56,346 nucleotides of DNA, taken from contig NZ_JACIDW010000021.1 of assembly GCF_014196505.1 (NCBI RefSeq), forward strand, positions 1 to 56,346. The letters are read 5' to 3'. The notes below the pieces were generated by a model, which worked only from the letters and a program-made list of their open reading frames with translations, was not told where the DNA came from and ran no database searches. How positions within the stretch are numbered: the stretch's first letter is position 1; every line of letters starts with the position of its first letter. Both the position numbers and the translations under genes were made by a program. Origin of the DNA: Rhizobium metallidurans. Its GTDB lineage: Bacteria; Pseudomonadota; Alphaproteobacteria; Rhizobiales; Rhizobiaceae. Shown piece after piece: positions 34,367 to 43,420 of this stretch.

Positions 34367-34395
34367 TATATAAGGACGGGTTTTCGCGACTGCAA
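34367..34395 (-). promoter_or_regulatory. dnaK promoter (sigma-70 / RpoH-like)
   Basis: Leftward, TTGCAG (complement of 34390-34395), a 17-base spacer and TATATA (34367-34372). Read one base earlier, CTTGCA plus CCTTATAT resembles the alphaproteobacterial RpoH consensus CTTGAA-N17-CCATAT. Heat-shock control is therefore likely, but the exact sigma factor cannot be told by eye. Confidence 0.6.
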
Positions 34396-34490
34396 GGCGG
34401 GAAATGTCCTGAAAATCAGCAAAAGAAGCCAACGGCAATTAATTTTCACCGTCCGCCTCAGGGCACGTTTTTTGTTGCGCGGCGAAGCGT

Positions 34491-37076
34491 TTATTGCCCC
34501 ATGATCAGGTCGAGAAGCGTGGTGCGGCGCGGCTGGTATTCCTGGCGCGGCGGGCCACCGCCGACGTCGCCCGGCGGCAGCGCGTTGCCATAGCCGTAAC
34601 GGCCGTCCTCGGCGACATCGGCGGGCGGTACGGGACCATCATAAACGGGTGCCTGCTCTTGGCCGCCACGGCGCACCGGCGCCTGCGGATACTCTTCCTG
34701 CCGGTAGCGCGGCCGCCCCTCGTCGGAACCGCCGAAGACGCCCGAAATGATGCTGCCGATGGTGCTCCGTTCCTCGACCGGCGGCTGCATGCCACCCGTC
34801 GCGCCGGTCATGTCGCCGCCCTGCATGCCACCCTGCATGCCGTCGGCTTGCATGTTTCCGGGCATGTTTCCGGGCATGTTTCCTTGCATGTTTCCGGGCA
34901 TGTTCGGATCGGCGGAAGCCATCGGCTGGCCGTTGTCCATCTGCGGCGCCGGATTGATGAACTGGCCGTTGCCGAAGAGCGGCGCCGGCGACAGGCCCTT
35001 GTGGGCCGCGACCATGAATTCCTGCCAGGCCTTGGCGGGAAGGCCGCCGCCGGTGACCTTCTTCATCGGCTTGCCGTCGTCGTTGCCGAACCAGACGCCC
35101 GTCGTGAGGTTGCTGGTGAAGCCGACGAAGACCGCGTCGCGGGAGTTCTGCGTCGTGCCGGTCTTGCCGGCCGCCTGCCAGCCGGGCAGCCTGGCGCTGC
35201 GGCCGGTGCCCTGGTCGATGACGCCCATCATCATGGCGTTCATGTTGGCGGCAATGGTTTCGGAGAGCACGCGCGGCGGGTTGTCGTAGGTGTTTTCATA
35301 GAGCACCTTGCTGCCATCGGCGGTGGTGACGCGGCGGATGACGTGCGGCGTCGCCTTGTAGCCGCCATTCATGAAGGCGGCGTAGGCGCCGGTGATTTCG
35401 GTGAGCGAGACTTCCGACGTGCCAAGCGCGATCGAGGCGTTGGGCTGCATGTCGGACTGGATGCCGAGGCGGCGGGCGAGCTTGATGACCTCATCGGGTC
35501 CGTCATACATGACGAGCTGGGCGGCCACCGTGTTCAGCGATTTCGCAAGTGCCGTGGCCAGCGTCACCTCGCCATTGTACTTCTTCTCGTAGTTTTCCGG
35601 CGTCCAGTCGCCGATGCGAACCGGCGCGTCGTTGACGATGGAAAACGGCGTCAGCCCCTTTTCGAGCGCGGTGGCATAGACGAAGGGCTTGAACGAGGAG
35701 CCCGGCTGGCGCTTGGCCTTGACGGCGCGGTTGAACTGGCTTTCGGCATAGTCGCGGCCGCCGACCAGCGCGCGGATGGCGCCGGTGCCGTCGATCGAGA
35801 CGAGCGCCGCCTGCGAGGCGTCGAGCTTGGCGCCTTCCTTGCCGAGCACATCGGCGATCGACTGTTCGGCGCGTTTTTCCAGCGTCTTGTCGATGGTGGT
35901 GTCGACGATGATGTCTTCCTTGACGTCGCCGATCAGCGCCGGCAGCTCGTCCATGACCATGTCGGCCACATACTGGCCGGCGCCGTCCCAGTAGCGCTTG
36001 GCCTTCGCCGGGGTCTGCGACATCGCGGTCTTGACCTCGTCCTCCGAGATCATGCCCTGATCACGCATGGCCTGCAGCACCACCTGGGCGCGGTCGTTGG
36101 CGGCCTGCGGATCGCGCGCCGGCGACAGACGCGACGGCGCCTTGACGAGACCGGCAAGCAGGGCCGCCTCCCCGAGGTTCAGGTCGCGCGCCGACTTGTT
36201 GAAATAGCGCCGCGAGGCGGCCTCGACGCCATAGGCGTTCGAGCCGAAGAAGACGCGGTTGAGATACATCGCAAGGATCTGCTCCTTGGTGTATTTCTGC
36301 TCCAGCCAGAAGGCGAGCAGCACTTCCTGGACCTTGCGCTCCAGCGTGCGGTCGGGCGAGAGAAACAGGTTCTTGGCGAGCTGCTGCGTCAGCGTCGAGC
36401 CGCCCTGCACCATCTGGCGGGAGGTCAGGTTGGTGACGACGGCGCGGGCAAGGCCGAGCGGATCGACGCCGAAATGCGAATAGAAGCGCCGATCCTCGAT
36501 GGCGACGATCGCCTTCGGGAGATAAGGCGACATGTCTTCCAGCGCCAGCGCCTCGCCACCCGTCGTGCCGCGATTGGCGATGACGCTGCCATCGACCGCG
36601 GTGATCTTGACGTTGGGCGGACGGGCGGGAATTTCCCAGCTGCTGGCGCTCGGCATGCGCGAGCCGTAATAGACGACCAGCCCGGTCACGCCGATACCGG
36701 CCCAGATGCCGAGCACGATGCACCAGTAGAACATGCGACGGACGAGACCGAAGACGCCGAGGCCCTCGCGCCCCGGCCGCCGGCGCTTGCCACCATTGCC
36801 ACCACCACCGCCCGAGCGGCGGCGCGGCGGCTCGCGGTAGCGCGGCTCGTCGTCGTAATCGTCGTCATAGCGGGCGGAATCGGGTTCGCGCCGCGAGGGC
36901 GGATCGCGGCGCTCGGATCTCGAGGCGCTGGACTTGGGCGCGGCGCGCTTGGCGGGGCGTCCGCCGCCGGCGACGCGGTCATCGGCGCCGAGCGAAAAAT
37001 CGTCGCCATCGTCGCGGCGCTCGCGGCCGCTGAAGGATGGTTCGATTCTATCGCCTGATCTGCCCCTGCCCGCCAT
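34491..37076 (-). CDS. Class A penicillin-binding protein (PBP1A family)
   Basis: An 861-residue bifunctional peptidoglycan synthase. A charged cytoplasmic N-terminus (about 105 residues) precedes one membrane helix (about 115-137). The glycosyltransferase domain has Glu194 in EDRRFYSHFG and GGSTLTQQLAKN (225-236). The transpeptidase domain has Ser460-x-x-Lys463 (GSSFKPF), SLN and KTGTTQ. The last 130 residues are low-complexity and rich in Met, Pro, Gly, Asn and Gln, with MPGN-type repeats. Long charged and low-complexity ends make it larger than the usual 720-800 residues. It lies upstream of dnaK on the same strand, about 240 bases away. Confidence 0.95.
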   Translation of the reverse strand: MAGRGRSGDRIEPSFSGRERRDDGDDFSLGADDRVAGGGRPAKRAAPKSSASRSERRDPPSRREPDSARYDDDYDDEPRYREPPRRRSGGGGGNGGKRRRPGREGLGVFGLVRRMFYWCIVLGIWAGIGVTGLVVYYGSRMPSASSWEIPARPPNVKITAVDGSVIANRGTTGGEALALEDMSPYLPKAIVAIEDRRFYSHFGVDPLGLARAVVTNLTSRQMVQGGSTLTQQLAKNLFLSPDRTLERKVQEVLLAFWLEQKYTKEQILAMYLNRVFFGSNAYGVEAASRRYFNKSARDLNLGEAALLAGLVKAPSRLSPARDPQAANDRAQVVLQAMRDQGMISEDEVKTAMSQTPAKAKRYWDGAGQYVADMVMDELPALIGDVKEDIIVDTTIDKTLEKRAEQSIADVLGKEGAKLDASQAALVSIDGTGAIRALVGGRDYAESQFNRAVKAKRQPGSSFKPFVYATALEKGLTPFSIVNDAPVRIGDWTPENYEKKYNGEVTLATALAKSLNTVAAQLVMYDGPDEVIKLARRLGIQSDMQPNASIALGTSEVSLTEITGAYAAFMNGGYKATPHVIRRVTTADGSKVLYENTYDNPPRVLSETIAANMNAMMMGVIDQGTGRSARLPGWQAAGKTGTTQNSRDAVFVGFTSNLTTGVWFGNDDGKPMKKVTGGGLPAKAWQEFMVAAHKGLSPAPLFGNGQFINPAPQMDNGQPMASADPNMPGNMQGNMPGNMPGNMQADGMQGGMQGGDMTGATGGMQPPVEERSTIGSIISGVFGGSDEGRPRYRQEEYPQAPVRRGGQEQAPVYDGPVPPADVAEDGRYGYGNALPPGDVGGGPPRQEYQPRRTTLLDLIMGQ
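34808..34906 (-). repeat. Coding 12-base tandem repeat in the PBP C-terminus
   Basis: Units of CATGTTTCCGGG and close variants recur (34850-34900), followed by related CATGCC-type units. They encode M-(P/Q)-G-N and MQGG repeats in the disordered C-terminal tail. Such in-frame 12-base repeats can change length by slippage without shifting the frame. Confidence 0.75.
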
Positions 37077-37392
37077 TTACGCCCGCTGAACCTCGCTTCA
37101 ATCGCAAACCGAGGTTTGCCCCAAACAGACGGCCATGGCCCAAGCCGGATGACCGTGGCGACCGCATCACGCTGGTCGCATCCTTACCCGGTTGAACTTT
37201 AAATGCGGCGATTTAAGGGGGAGTTAAGGCCTCGTTAGCCAAAGGCAAAAGCTTTTGCGGGCAGCGTTTTCCCGGCTTGAGGCCGGGCCTTTCCGTCCGC
37301 CGCAATAATGCCTTGGTTGGTTCAGCTTCCATTCACCCGAACGGCCCTCTAATCCACATGCAAGGGACTTGCATAAGGAATGAGGTGCAGAG
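37077..37392. other. 316-base divergent intergenic region
   Basis: Separates the PBP gene (leftward) and the GCG_CRPN gene (rightward). It holds a 14-base palindrome GCAAAAGCTTTTGC at 37245-37258, a CCCGGC-TTGAG-GCCGGG hairpin with a C/T-rich tail near 37270, and ATGCAAG-GGA-CTTGCAT at 37358-37374 just before the rightward gene's ribosome site. No gene seen. Confidence 0.45.
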
Positions 37393-37719
37393 ATGCGCAA
37401 GACAATTATCGCGATCGCGGTCGCCCTGGTCGGACTTGGTACCACGGTTGCCGAAGCCATGCCCATGGGCGCCGTGCCAAGCGCCGCGACCAACAATGTC
37501 GTCAAGGTCGATTACGCGTGCGGCCGCGGCTTTCACGTCACCCCGTGGGGCGAGTGCCGGCCGAACTGGCGCCGCCCGCCGCCACCGCGCTACGAAGGCC
37601 GCTACCAGCGCGACTACGGCTGGGGCCACCGCCCGCAGCAGCGCTACGGCTGGCGCGACGACCGCGGCTACCGCCCGCCCCCGCCCTGGGCCCGCGACGG
37701 CTATCGCTACCGCTACTGA
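37393..37719 (+). CDS. Small secreted GCG_CRPN-type protein
   Basis: A 108-residue exported protein: a signal peptide (MRKTIIAIAVALVGLGTTVAEA), then the GCG_CRPN prefix motif ACGRGFHVTPWGECRPN with two conserved cysteines that probably form a disulfide. An Arg/Tyr/Pro-rich basic tail follows (RPPPPRYEGRYQRDYGWG...). Such proteins are widespread in Hyphomicrobiales and have no assigned function. GGAATGAGGTG is upstream of the ATG. A terminator follows 23 bases after the stop. Confidence 0.8.
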   Translation: MRKTIIAIAVALVGLGTTVAEAMPMGAVPSAATNNVVKVDYACGRGFHVTPWGECRPNWRRPPPPRYEGRYQRDYGWGHRPQQRYGWRDDRGYRPPPPWARDGYRYRY

Positions 37720-37741
37720 CCGGCGGCACGACATATCTCCG

Positions 37742-37767
37742 AAGGCCCGCACGTCGCGGGCCTTTTT
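37742..37767 (+). terminator. Terminator after the GCG_CRPN gene
   Basis: AAGGCCCGC (37742-37750) pairs with GCGGGCCTT (37756-37764), followed by T's. Confidence 0.85.
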
Positions 37768-37918
37768 CGTATGGACGAGCCGTTGGCACCCGGAGAAAAG
37801 ACAACTTCCGGATTGCAGCGCGGAACCATTTGCGCTTTCGGCCATTTCCTACCAAGCGAGGCAACACGTCTCGCGGCAGATCGGCCGTCTCCCCTCAACA
37901 CGAGCCGATCGAATTCAG

Positions 37919-37949
37919 GCCCGGCGTCTCCTAGGAGCGTCGGGCTTTT
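37919..37949 (+). terminator. Second rightward terminator-like hairpin
   Basis: GCCCGGCG (37919-37926) pairs with CGTCGGGC (37938-37945, one wobble) and is followed by TTTTC. No rightward gene lies between it and the first terminator (37742-37767). It might end a short RNA from 37770-37918, or back up the first terminator. The remainder of the 317-base gap shows no gene. Confidence 0.5.
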
Positions 37950-37975
37950 CCATGCCTCAAGATGCGTGAAAGCAG

Positions 37976-38001
37976 AAAGGGCGACCTTTCGATCGCCCTT
38001 T
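37976..38001 (-). terminator. Terminator after the SH3-domain gene
   Basis: AAAGGGCGA (37976-37984) pairs perfectly with TCGCCCTTT (37993-38001), 36 bases after the leftward gene's stop at 38037. Confidence 0.75.
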
Positions 38002-38036
38002 GCATCATCACTGACGGTCTCATTGCCGTCGGTTCA

Positions 38037-38966
38037 CTATTGGGGATTCTGACCGCAGTTCGGATCACCCGGCTGGCACACCGGCGGGCGGCGATCCTGG
38101 TCGCGGCGACGGTCGGGACCGCGATCGAAGCCCGGCTGTCCGGGCTGACCGGGCTGTCCGGCCTGGCCGCCCTGTCCACCCTGCCCCCCGAAACCGCCTT
38201 CACCCCGGCGGCCGGGCTGGCCCGGTTGACCCGGCTGTCCGGGCTGGCCTGGCATGCCGGCGCGGCCGTCGAAGCGCGGCGGACGACCGTCATTGTCCTG
38301 ACGAGGATCTTGGCGGGGATCGGGGCCGCGACCGAAGTCCGGTCCGCGACCGGGACCGCGGTCGAAATCGGGCTGGCGACCGGGACCGGCATCGAAGCCG
38401 GGGCGCGGACGGTTGTTGTCGAAGCCGGGACGCGGACGATCATTGTCGAAGCCCGGGCGTGGCCGATCATTGTCGTAGCCGGGGCGCGGGCGGCCGTTGT
38501 TGTAACCGGGATTGCCGAATTCCGGGCCGGGCGGCGGGCGCACGGCCGCCGGGCGGTCATAGACCGGATTGCGGCGCCAGCGCTCGCGCTGACCGTAGAA
38601 GGATCGATCGCGGTAGTAGCGATCCCAGTAATTGCCGACGCTGAAGGCCACCGTCGGGATGCCGAGCGGACGATAATATTGCGGATCGACATAGACGCGG
38701 CGCTGCTGATAGAGCGCCTGCACGTAGCGGCCGGCGACCCAGCCGCGGCCGTTGTAGAACTCGACATCGCACCAGGGCACATCGGCGAGGCAGCCATAGA
38801 TCTGCACGGATTCGCCGGCGGGAATGACTGTCACGGCGGGATATTGCGTGCTCGGGCCGGCGCGCATGTTGACGTTGGCGGTCGCGAAGCCTTCGGCGGC
38901 CTGAGCGGCGACCGGGGCCAGCAGCAAGGCCGCGACGGCGGTTATCTTCATCAGTGTGGTTTTCAC
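38037..38966 (-). CDS. Secreted bacterial SH3-domain protein with repetitive C-terminus
   Basis: A 309-residue exported protein: a signal peptide (MKTTLMKITAVAALLLAPVAAQA), then a bacterial SH3 domain at about residues 28-84 (ATANVNMRAGPSTQYPAV and GWVAGRYVQ). A Tyr/Arg-rich linker leads into a disordered tail with four RPRPGFDND-type repeats (159-193), Gly-Arg-Pro-Asp segments and collagen-like PGQ repeats (238-250 and 270-279). SH3b domains often bind peptidoglycan, so cell-wall or periplasmic attachment is plausible. Function unknown. Confidence 0.85.
   Translation of the reverse strand: MKTTLMKITAVAALLLAPVAAQAAEGFATANVNMRAGPSTQYPAVTVIPAGESVQIYGCLADVPWCDVEFYNGRGWVAGRYVQALYQQRRVYVDPQYYRPLGIPTVAFSVGNYWDRYYRDRSFYGQRERWRRNPVYDRPAAVRPPPGPEFGNPGYNNGRPRPGYDNDRPRPGFDNDRPRPGFDNNRPRPGFDAGPGRQPDFDRGPGRGPDFGRGPDPRQDPRQDNDGRPPRFDGRAGMPGQPGQPGQPGQPGRRGEGGFGGQGGQGGQAGQPGQPGQPGFDRGPDRRRDQDRRPPVCQPGDPNCGQNPQ
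38127..38255 (-). repeat. Collagen-like PGQ / GGQ coding repeats
   Basis: Residues 238-280 of the SH3-domain protein are almost entirely PGQ, GGQ and related triplets, from 9-base units such as CCGGGCTGG on the plus strand. Interrupted once by RRGEGGFG. Confidence 0.8.
38388..38492 (-). repeat. Four 27-base tandem repeats (RPRPGFDND)
   Basis: Residues 159-193 consist of RPRPGYDND, RPRPGFDND, RPRPGFDNN and RPRPGFDAG, nearly identical at the DNA level. Such units expand and contract easily in frame. Confidence 0.85.
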
Positions 38967-39443
38967 GCTTGCACTCCGTAGATAGAGCGGCCGAAACGCC
39001 GTTCCTCGTAAACTTCCGGGCTCATCGCCTTCTCAGGACAACAGTGAACAGCTTCCCGGCCAAAGTTTGGCGAGAGTGATTCAACTTTCGTTTCAATGAC
39101 TTATAGCAGGCACGAATGAACGCAGCTTGAACGGTTCGAGAGGCGAGGCCTTGAAATACGGCGGCGGGATCACGATATCCCGGTCATCGGATGCAGTCGT
39201 CGATCACCAAGCCGCACCATGGAGCGCATGGAGAACCGACCTGCCTATCGCGAGATTATCGTTAACGCTCCGTTAACCTTTCGCGGGCAGTCTGGCTGCA
39301 ATATTCGCTTTCACCTTGACCACGGATGTACTGGCACTGATGCGAAGCGAATGACGAAAGGCCGGTTTCAACCCGGCCTTTTTGTTCCTCTGGCGCCCCG
39401 ATCTTGAAAAATCGGTGCGCCTTTTTCATTTCATCGACGCAGA
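38967..39443. other. 477-base intergenic region
   Basis: Between the starts of leftward transcription of the SH3 gene and the end of the M20 dipeptidase gene. Apart from the bidirectional hairpin at 39357-39383, no coding potential is convincing; a 62-codon frame at 39219-39407 runs through that terminator. The SH3 gene promoter must lie in the first part. Confidence 0.5.
39357..39383 (+). terminator. Terminator-like hairpin with a plus-strand T tract
   Basis: AAAGGCCGG (39357-39365) pairs with CCGGCCTTT (39373-39381), with five T's on the plus strand. Leftward it could also end the dipeptidase transcript, whose stop is 60 bases away, but that tail is only TTTCG. No rightward gene precedes it. 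Confidence 0.7.
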
Positions 39444-40832
39444 TTACGCCGCCAGCGCTTCCATGATGCGGATCCAGGAGCGGATGCCCTTGTGATAGGA
39501 CGTCAGCTCGTACTTTTCGTTGGGCGAATGGATACGGTCGTCGCTGAGGCCGAAGCCGACGAGCAGCGATTCCATGCCGAGCATGTTCTGGAAATCGCCG
39601 ACGATCGGGATCGAGCCGCCCATGCCGATGACGACGGCGGGCTTCGGCCATTCGTCGGAGAGCGCCGTCTTCGCCTTGGTGAGCACAGGCGAATCGTAGG
39701 ACAGGTGGATGGCCGGCGAACCGCCATGCGGGTGGAACTCCACCGAGCAATCGGCGGGCAGCCTGGAGCGCACATAGGCGCGGAAGCTGTCGCGGATGGC
39801 GTCCGGGTCCTGCGTGCCGACGAGGCGGAAGGAGATCTTGGCCGACGCCTTGGCGGCGATCACGGTCTTGAAGCCCTCGCCGGTATAGCCGCCCCAGATG
39901 CCGTTGACCTCGGCCGTCGGGCGGGCCCAGGTGAGCTCCAGCACCGAGCGGCCCTTCTCGCCCGAGGGAACCGACAGGCCGACCTCGCCGAGAAAGCCCT
40001 CGGTGGTGAGGCCGAGCGTTTCCCAGGACGCCTTGATGTTCGCGGGGGTCTCCTCGACGCCGTTGTAGAAACCATCCAGTGTGATGCGGCCGGTGTCGTC
40101 GTGCAGGCCGGCGAGTATCCTGGTCAGGATATGGATCGGGTTGGCGGCGGCACCGCCGAAGAGGCCCGAATGCAGATCGCGGTCGGCGGCGGTGACGACC
40201 ACCTCCTCGCCGACGAGGCCGCGGAGCGCAGCGGCGATCGCCGGCGTGTCGCGGTCCCACATGCTGGTATCGCAGACCAGCGCGTAATCGGCCTTCAGCT
40301 CGGCGGCGTTGGCCTCGAGGAAGGGCTTCAGCGATGGTGAGCCGGATTCCTCCTCACCCTCGAACAGGATCGTCACGCGCACGGGCAGCGCGCCGTTGAT
40401 GTCCTTGTAGGCGCGGCAGGCTTCGACGAAGGTCATCAGCTGGCCCTTGTCGTCGGCGGTGCCGCGACCGGTCAGGATCTTGCGGCCGCCGGCCGCTTCC
40501 TGCACGGAGGGCTCGAAGGGATCGTTGTCCCAGAGCTCGATCGGATCGACCGGCTGCACGTCGTAATGGCCGTAGAAGAGCACATGCGGGGCCGACGGCG
40601 CGGCGCCGTCGTGATGGGCGACGACCATGGGGTGACCGGGGGTTGTGCGTACCGAGGCGTCGAAACCGATGTCACGGAGATAATCCACCAGCCACTCGGC
40701 CGCCTTGCGGCAATCGTCCTTGTAGGCGGGATCGGTCGAGATCGACTTGATCCGCAACAGCTCGAACAGCTTGTCGAGGCTCGAGGGCAAATTCTGGTCC
40801 GCGCGCGCGAGAACCGGCATCAGGTCAGGCAT
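39444..40832 (-). CDS. M20 family dipeptidase / metallopeptidase
   Basis: A 462-residue zinc dipeptidase of the ArgE/DapE/CPG2 type. Visible are the metal-site motifs VLFYGHYDVQP (HxD), GRGTADDKGQLM (bridging Asp), ILFEGEEESGSPS (catalytic and metal Glu pair) and, late, a His near the C-terminus. A dimerisation domain is inserted at about 200-310. It is close to the dipeptidases found widely in rhizobia; substrate range is unknown. AAGGAG lies six bases before the ATG at 40832; an upstream in-frame ATG adds six residues without a better ribosome site. Confidence 0.92.
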   Translation of the reverse strand: MPDLMPVLARADQNLPSSLDKLFELLRIKSISTDPAYKDDCRKAAEWLVDYLRDIGFDASVRTTPGHPMVVAHHDGAAPSAPHVLFYGHYDVQPVDPIELWDNDPFEPSVQEAAGGRKILTGRGTADDKGQLMTFVEACRAYKDINGALPVRVTILFEGEEESGSPSLKPFLEANAAELKADYALVCDTSMWDRDTPAIAAALRGLVGEEVVVTAADRDLHSGLFGGAAANPIHILTRILAGLHDDTGRITLDGFYNGVEETPANIKASWETLGLTTEGFLGEVGLSVPSGEKGRSVLELTWARPTAEVNGIWGGYTGEGFKTVIAAKASAKISFRLVGTQDPDAIRDSFRAYVRSRLPADCSVEFHPHGGSPAIHLSYDSPVLTKAKTALSDEWPKPAVVIGMGGSIPIVGDFQNMLGMESLLVGFGLSDDRIHSPNEKYELTSYHKGIRSWIRIMEALAA

Positions 40833-41029
40833 TTCCGACTCCTTCTTCAAATTTTTGCCGGACGATAGACCAAAGCCGGTCCGCTTTCGAGTTGAAAAAG
40901 CGAGGCCGGGGCATGTGCGCGACTGTGCGAAAACGCACGCTGAACGCGGGGAGAATCCTCAATTTGCAATTTACGGTTATTTAAGAAGACGCTTGATAAC
41001 CTTCAGCAATTGGTGCCTGGAGGTGGCTG

Positions 41030-43420
41030 ATGTTTACCGTGGTCGCCTGTATTCGCGACAATCATGACTGGCGGCTGATCATCGCCGCCGTCGTTATCTG
41101 CCTCATCGGCAACCTCACCGGCATGCTGCTTCTCTTTCGGGCCCAGCAATGCGACCGCGCCCAGCAGCGCAACTGGATCATGGCCTCGGCATTCGCCATC
41201 GGCGTCGGCATATGGGCGACGCATTTCATCGCCATGCTGGCCTATGACAGCGGCTATGCGATCGCCTACGGGCTGGGGCTGACCACGCTTTCGGTCGTGA
41301 TCGCCATCGGCGTGTCCTATCTGGCGCTGCTCGTCGCCACCGAAGGCGCCAGCCGCTTCGCCGTCGCGCTCGGCGGCGTGCTGATGGCGCTCGGGATCAC
41401 CGCCATGCATATCACCGGCATGCAGGCGGTCGAGGGCCAGGTCGACATTCGCTTCAACGCCATGGCGACGCTCTCGGCGCTTGCGATCGGCGCGGCGCTC
41501 GCCGGCGTGGCCTTCCTGATCTTCCGCTCGCTCTCCGGCGCCAAGCGCGTGCTGTTGTCGGCGGCGTCGATGGTGCTGGCGATCGCCATCATTCACTTCG
41601 TGTCGATGAGCTACATCACCCTGATCCCTGAGCCTGGACGGCAGGTGACGGCGGCGATCGTCGAGCCGAGGACGCTGGCGGCCATCGTCATGGCGGTCTC
41701 GACGGCGCTCATCCTGGCTTCCCTCGGCACGGTTTTCCTGGCGAGCCACCTGACCGACCTGAAGGGCCTGGCGAACGCCACGATGGAGGGGCTGCTGGTG
41801 ATCCACGAGGGAACGATCCTCGACGCCAACGAGCGCTTCCTGGAGATGTCCGGCTGGCAGCTCAGCGAATTGCGCGGCCGCAAACCGGACTTCCTGCTGC
41901 TGCCTGCGGGCGGACTGGCATCCGGCACGCATCACGAAACGCTGCTGACCACCCATGGCGAGACCGAACTGCCGGTCGAACTGATGGCGCGGCGGATGAT
42001 CTATCGCGGCCGCAGCTGCGATATCCTGGCGGTGCGCGACCTGACGGAGCGCAAGCGCGCCGAGCAGATGATCGAGCATCTGGCCCAGCATGACGTGCTG
42101 ACCGGCCTTCCGAACCGCTCTCTCTTCGACACGCGCCTCAGACAGGCGATCCAGGTGGCGCAGCGCAAGCACGCGCAGGCGGCCGTCTTCTATCTCGACC
42201 TCGATCGCTTCAAGGCCGTCAACGACCTGTTCGGCCATGCCGAGGGCGACCGGCTTCTGTGCAAGGTCTCTTCGATCCTGCAGCGCGTGGCCGACGACAG
42301 CGCCACCATCGCGCGGCTTGGCGGCGACGAGTTCGCGATCATCCAGAGCGGCAAGCCGCAGCCGGACGGCGCGCGCGACCTCGCCGACGCGATCCTTGCA
42401 GGCATCGCCGCCGAAATGGACGTCGCCCGCGACCCGACCGCCGTCGGCGTCAGCATCGGCATCGCGGTCTATCCCGCCGATGGCGATACCGGCGAGCTTC
42501 TGTGCATCAATGCCGATACCGCGCTCTACCGCGCCAAGCACGCCGGCCGCGGCAAGGCCTGCTTCTTCGACGCGGAGATGGACGCCGCCGTCAAGGCGCG
42601 GCGCGAGATCGAAAACGAACTGCGCCACGCGATCACCCGCAACCAGCTGTTCGTGAACTATCAGCCGATCCTCGACAGCCGCAGCGGCAGCATCAGCGGC
42701 TACGAGGCGCTGATGCGCTGGAACCGGCCGGGACATGGAAGCTCCGAGCCCGACGTCTTCATCAAAATAGCCGAGGAGAGCGGGATCATCGTGCAACTCG
42801 GCGAATGGGTGCTGCGCCAGGCCTGCACCGAGGCGGCGCGCTGGCCGCAGCCGCTGACGATCGCCGTCAACGTCTCGCCGGTGCAGTTCATGCTGCCCAA
42901 TCTCTACGACCGGGTGGCCGCCATTCTCGAAGAGACCGGGCTCCTGCCGCAACGGCTCGAGCTGGAGATCACCGAGGCCGCCTTCGTCCGCGACCGCAAG
43001 GCGACGATCTCGACGCTGATGCGGCTGCACCGTCTCGGCGTGCGCATCGTCATGGACGATTTCGGCACCGGCTTTTCCTCGCTCTCCAACCTCAGGGCGC
43101 TGCCCTTCGACAAGATCAAGGTCGATCGCAGCTTTACCGGCATTCTCGAGCACGACGCCGCCGCCCGCTCGATCGTGCGCGCCATCATCGGGCTGGGCCA
43201 CAGCCTCGGGATACAGGTGGTGACCGAGGGCGTGGAAACCGAACTGCAACGCCAGATCGTCACCAACGAGGGCTGCGAGCAGATGCAGGGGCTGCTCCTC
43301 GGCAAGCCGGACATCGAGCCGAGCGTGAAGATGGCGGCGCGCGAGAGCTATCTTTCCACGCACGAGAAGGCGCAGAAGACGGTGCTGCTCTACCCGCAGG
43401 CGATCTCGACGGCGAAATAG
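41030..43420 (+). CDS. MHYT-PAS-GGDEF-EAL membrane protein (c-di-GMP turnover)
   Basis: A 796-residue protein. Seven predicted membrane helices in the MHYT domain (1-240) carry the repeated metal-binding motif as THFIAM (64-69), MHITGM (126-131) and IHFVSM. A PAS-like segment (about 245-345) follows. The GGDEF domain has an intact GGDEF at 431-435. The EAL domain starts near 525 and carries an intact EAL at 559-561. It could both make and degrade c-di-GMP; the MHYT part may sense O2, CO or NO through a metal. GGAGGT lies six bases before the ATG. Confidence 0.95.
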   Translation: MFTVVACIRDNHDWRLIIAAVVICLIGNLTGMLLLFRAQQCDRAQQRNWIMASAFAIGVGIWATHFIAMLAYDSGYAIAYGLGLTTLSVVIAIGVSYLALLVATEGASRFAVALGGVLMALGITAMHITGMQAVEGQVDIRFNAMATLSALAIGAALAGVAFLIFRSLSGAKRVLLSAASMVLAIAIIHFVSMSYITLIPEPGRQVTAAIVEPRTLAAIVMAVSTALILASLGTVFLASHLTDLKGLANATMEGLLVIHEGTILDANERFLEMSGWQLSELRGRKPDFLLLPAGGLASGTHHETLLTTHGETELPVELMARRMIYRGRSCDILAVRDLTERKRAEQMIEHLAQHDVLTGLPNRSLFDTRLRQAIQVAQRKHAQAAVFYLDLDRFKAVNDLFGHAEGDRLLCKVSSILQRVADDSATIARLGGDEFAIIQSGKPQPDGARDLADAILAGIAAEMDVARDPTAVGVSIGIAVYPADGDTGELLCINADTALYRAKHAGRGKACFFDAEMDAAVKARREIENELRHAITRNQLFVNYQPILDSRSGSISGYEALMRWNRPGHGSSEPDVFIKIAEESGIIVQLGEWVLRQACTEAARWPQPLTIAVNVSPVQFMLPNLYDRVAAILEETGLLPQRLELEITEAAFVRDRKATISTLMRLHRLGVRIVMDDFGTGFSSLSNLRALPFDKIKVDRSFTGILEHDAAARSIVRAIIGLGHSLGIQVVTEGVETELQRQIVTNEGCEQMQGLLLGKPDIEPSVKMAARESYLSTHEKAQKTVLLYPQAISTAK

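Noticed and set aside
34494..37058. 854-codon frame antisense to the PBP gene
   Set aside because: Low-complexity, no motifs; mirror of the high-GC third positions of a clear PBP1A.
39219..39407. 62-codon rightward frame upstream of the dipeptidase end
   Set aside because: It reads straight through a terminator hairpin and has no ribosome site or recognisable product.
41003..43363. 786-codon frame antisense to the MHYT-GGDEF-EAL gene
   Set aside because: No recognisable domain and the sense gene has intact GGDEF and EAL motifs and a good ribosome site.
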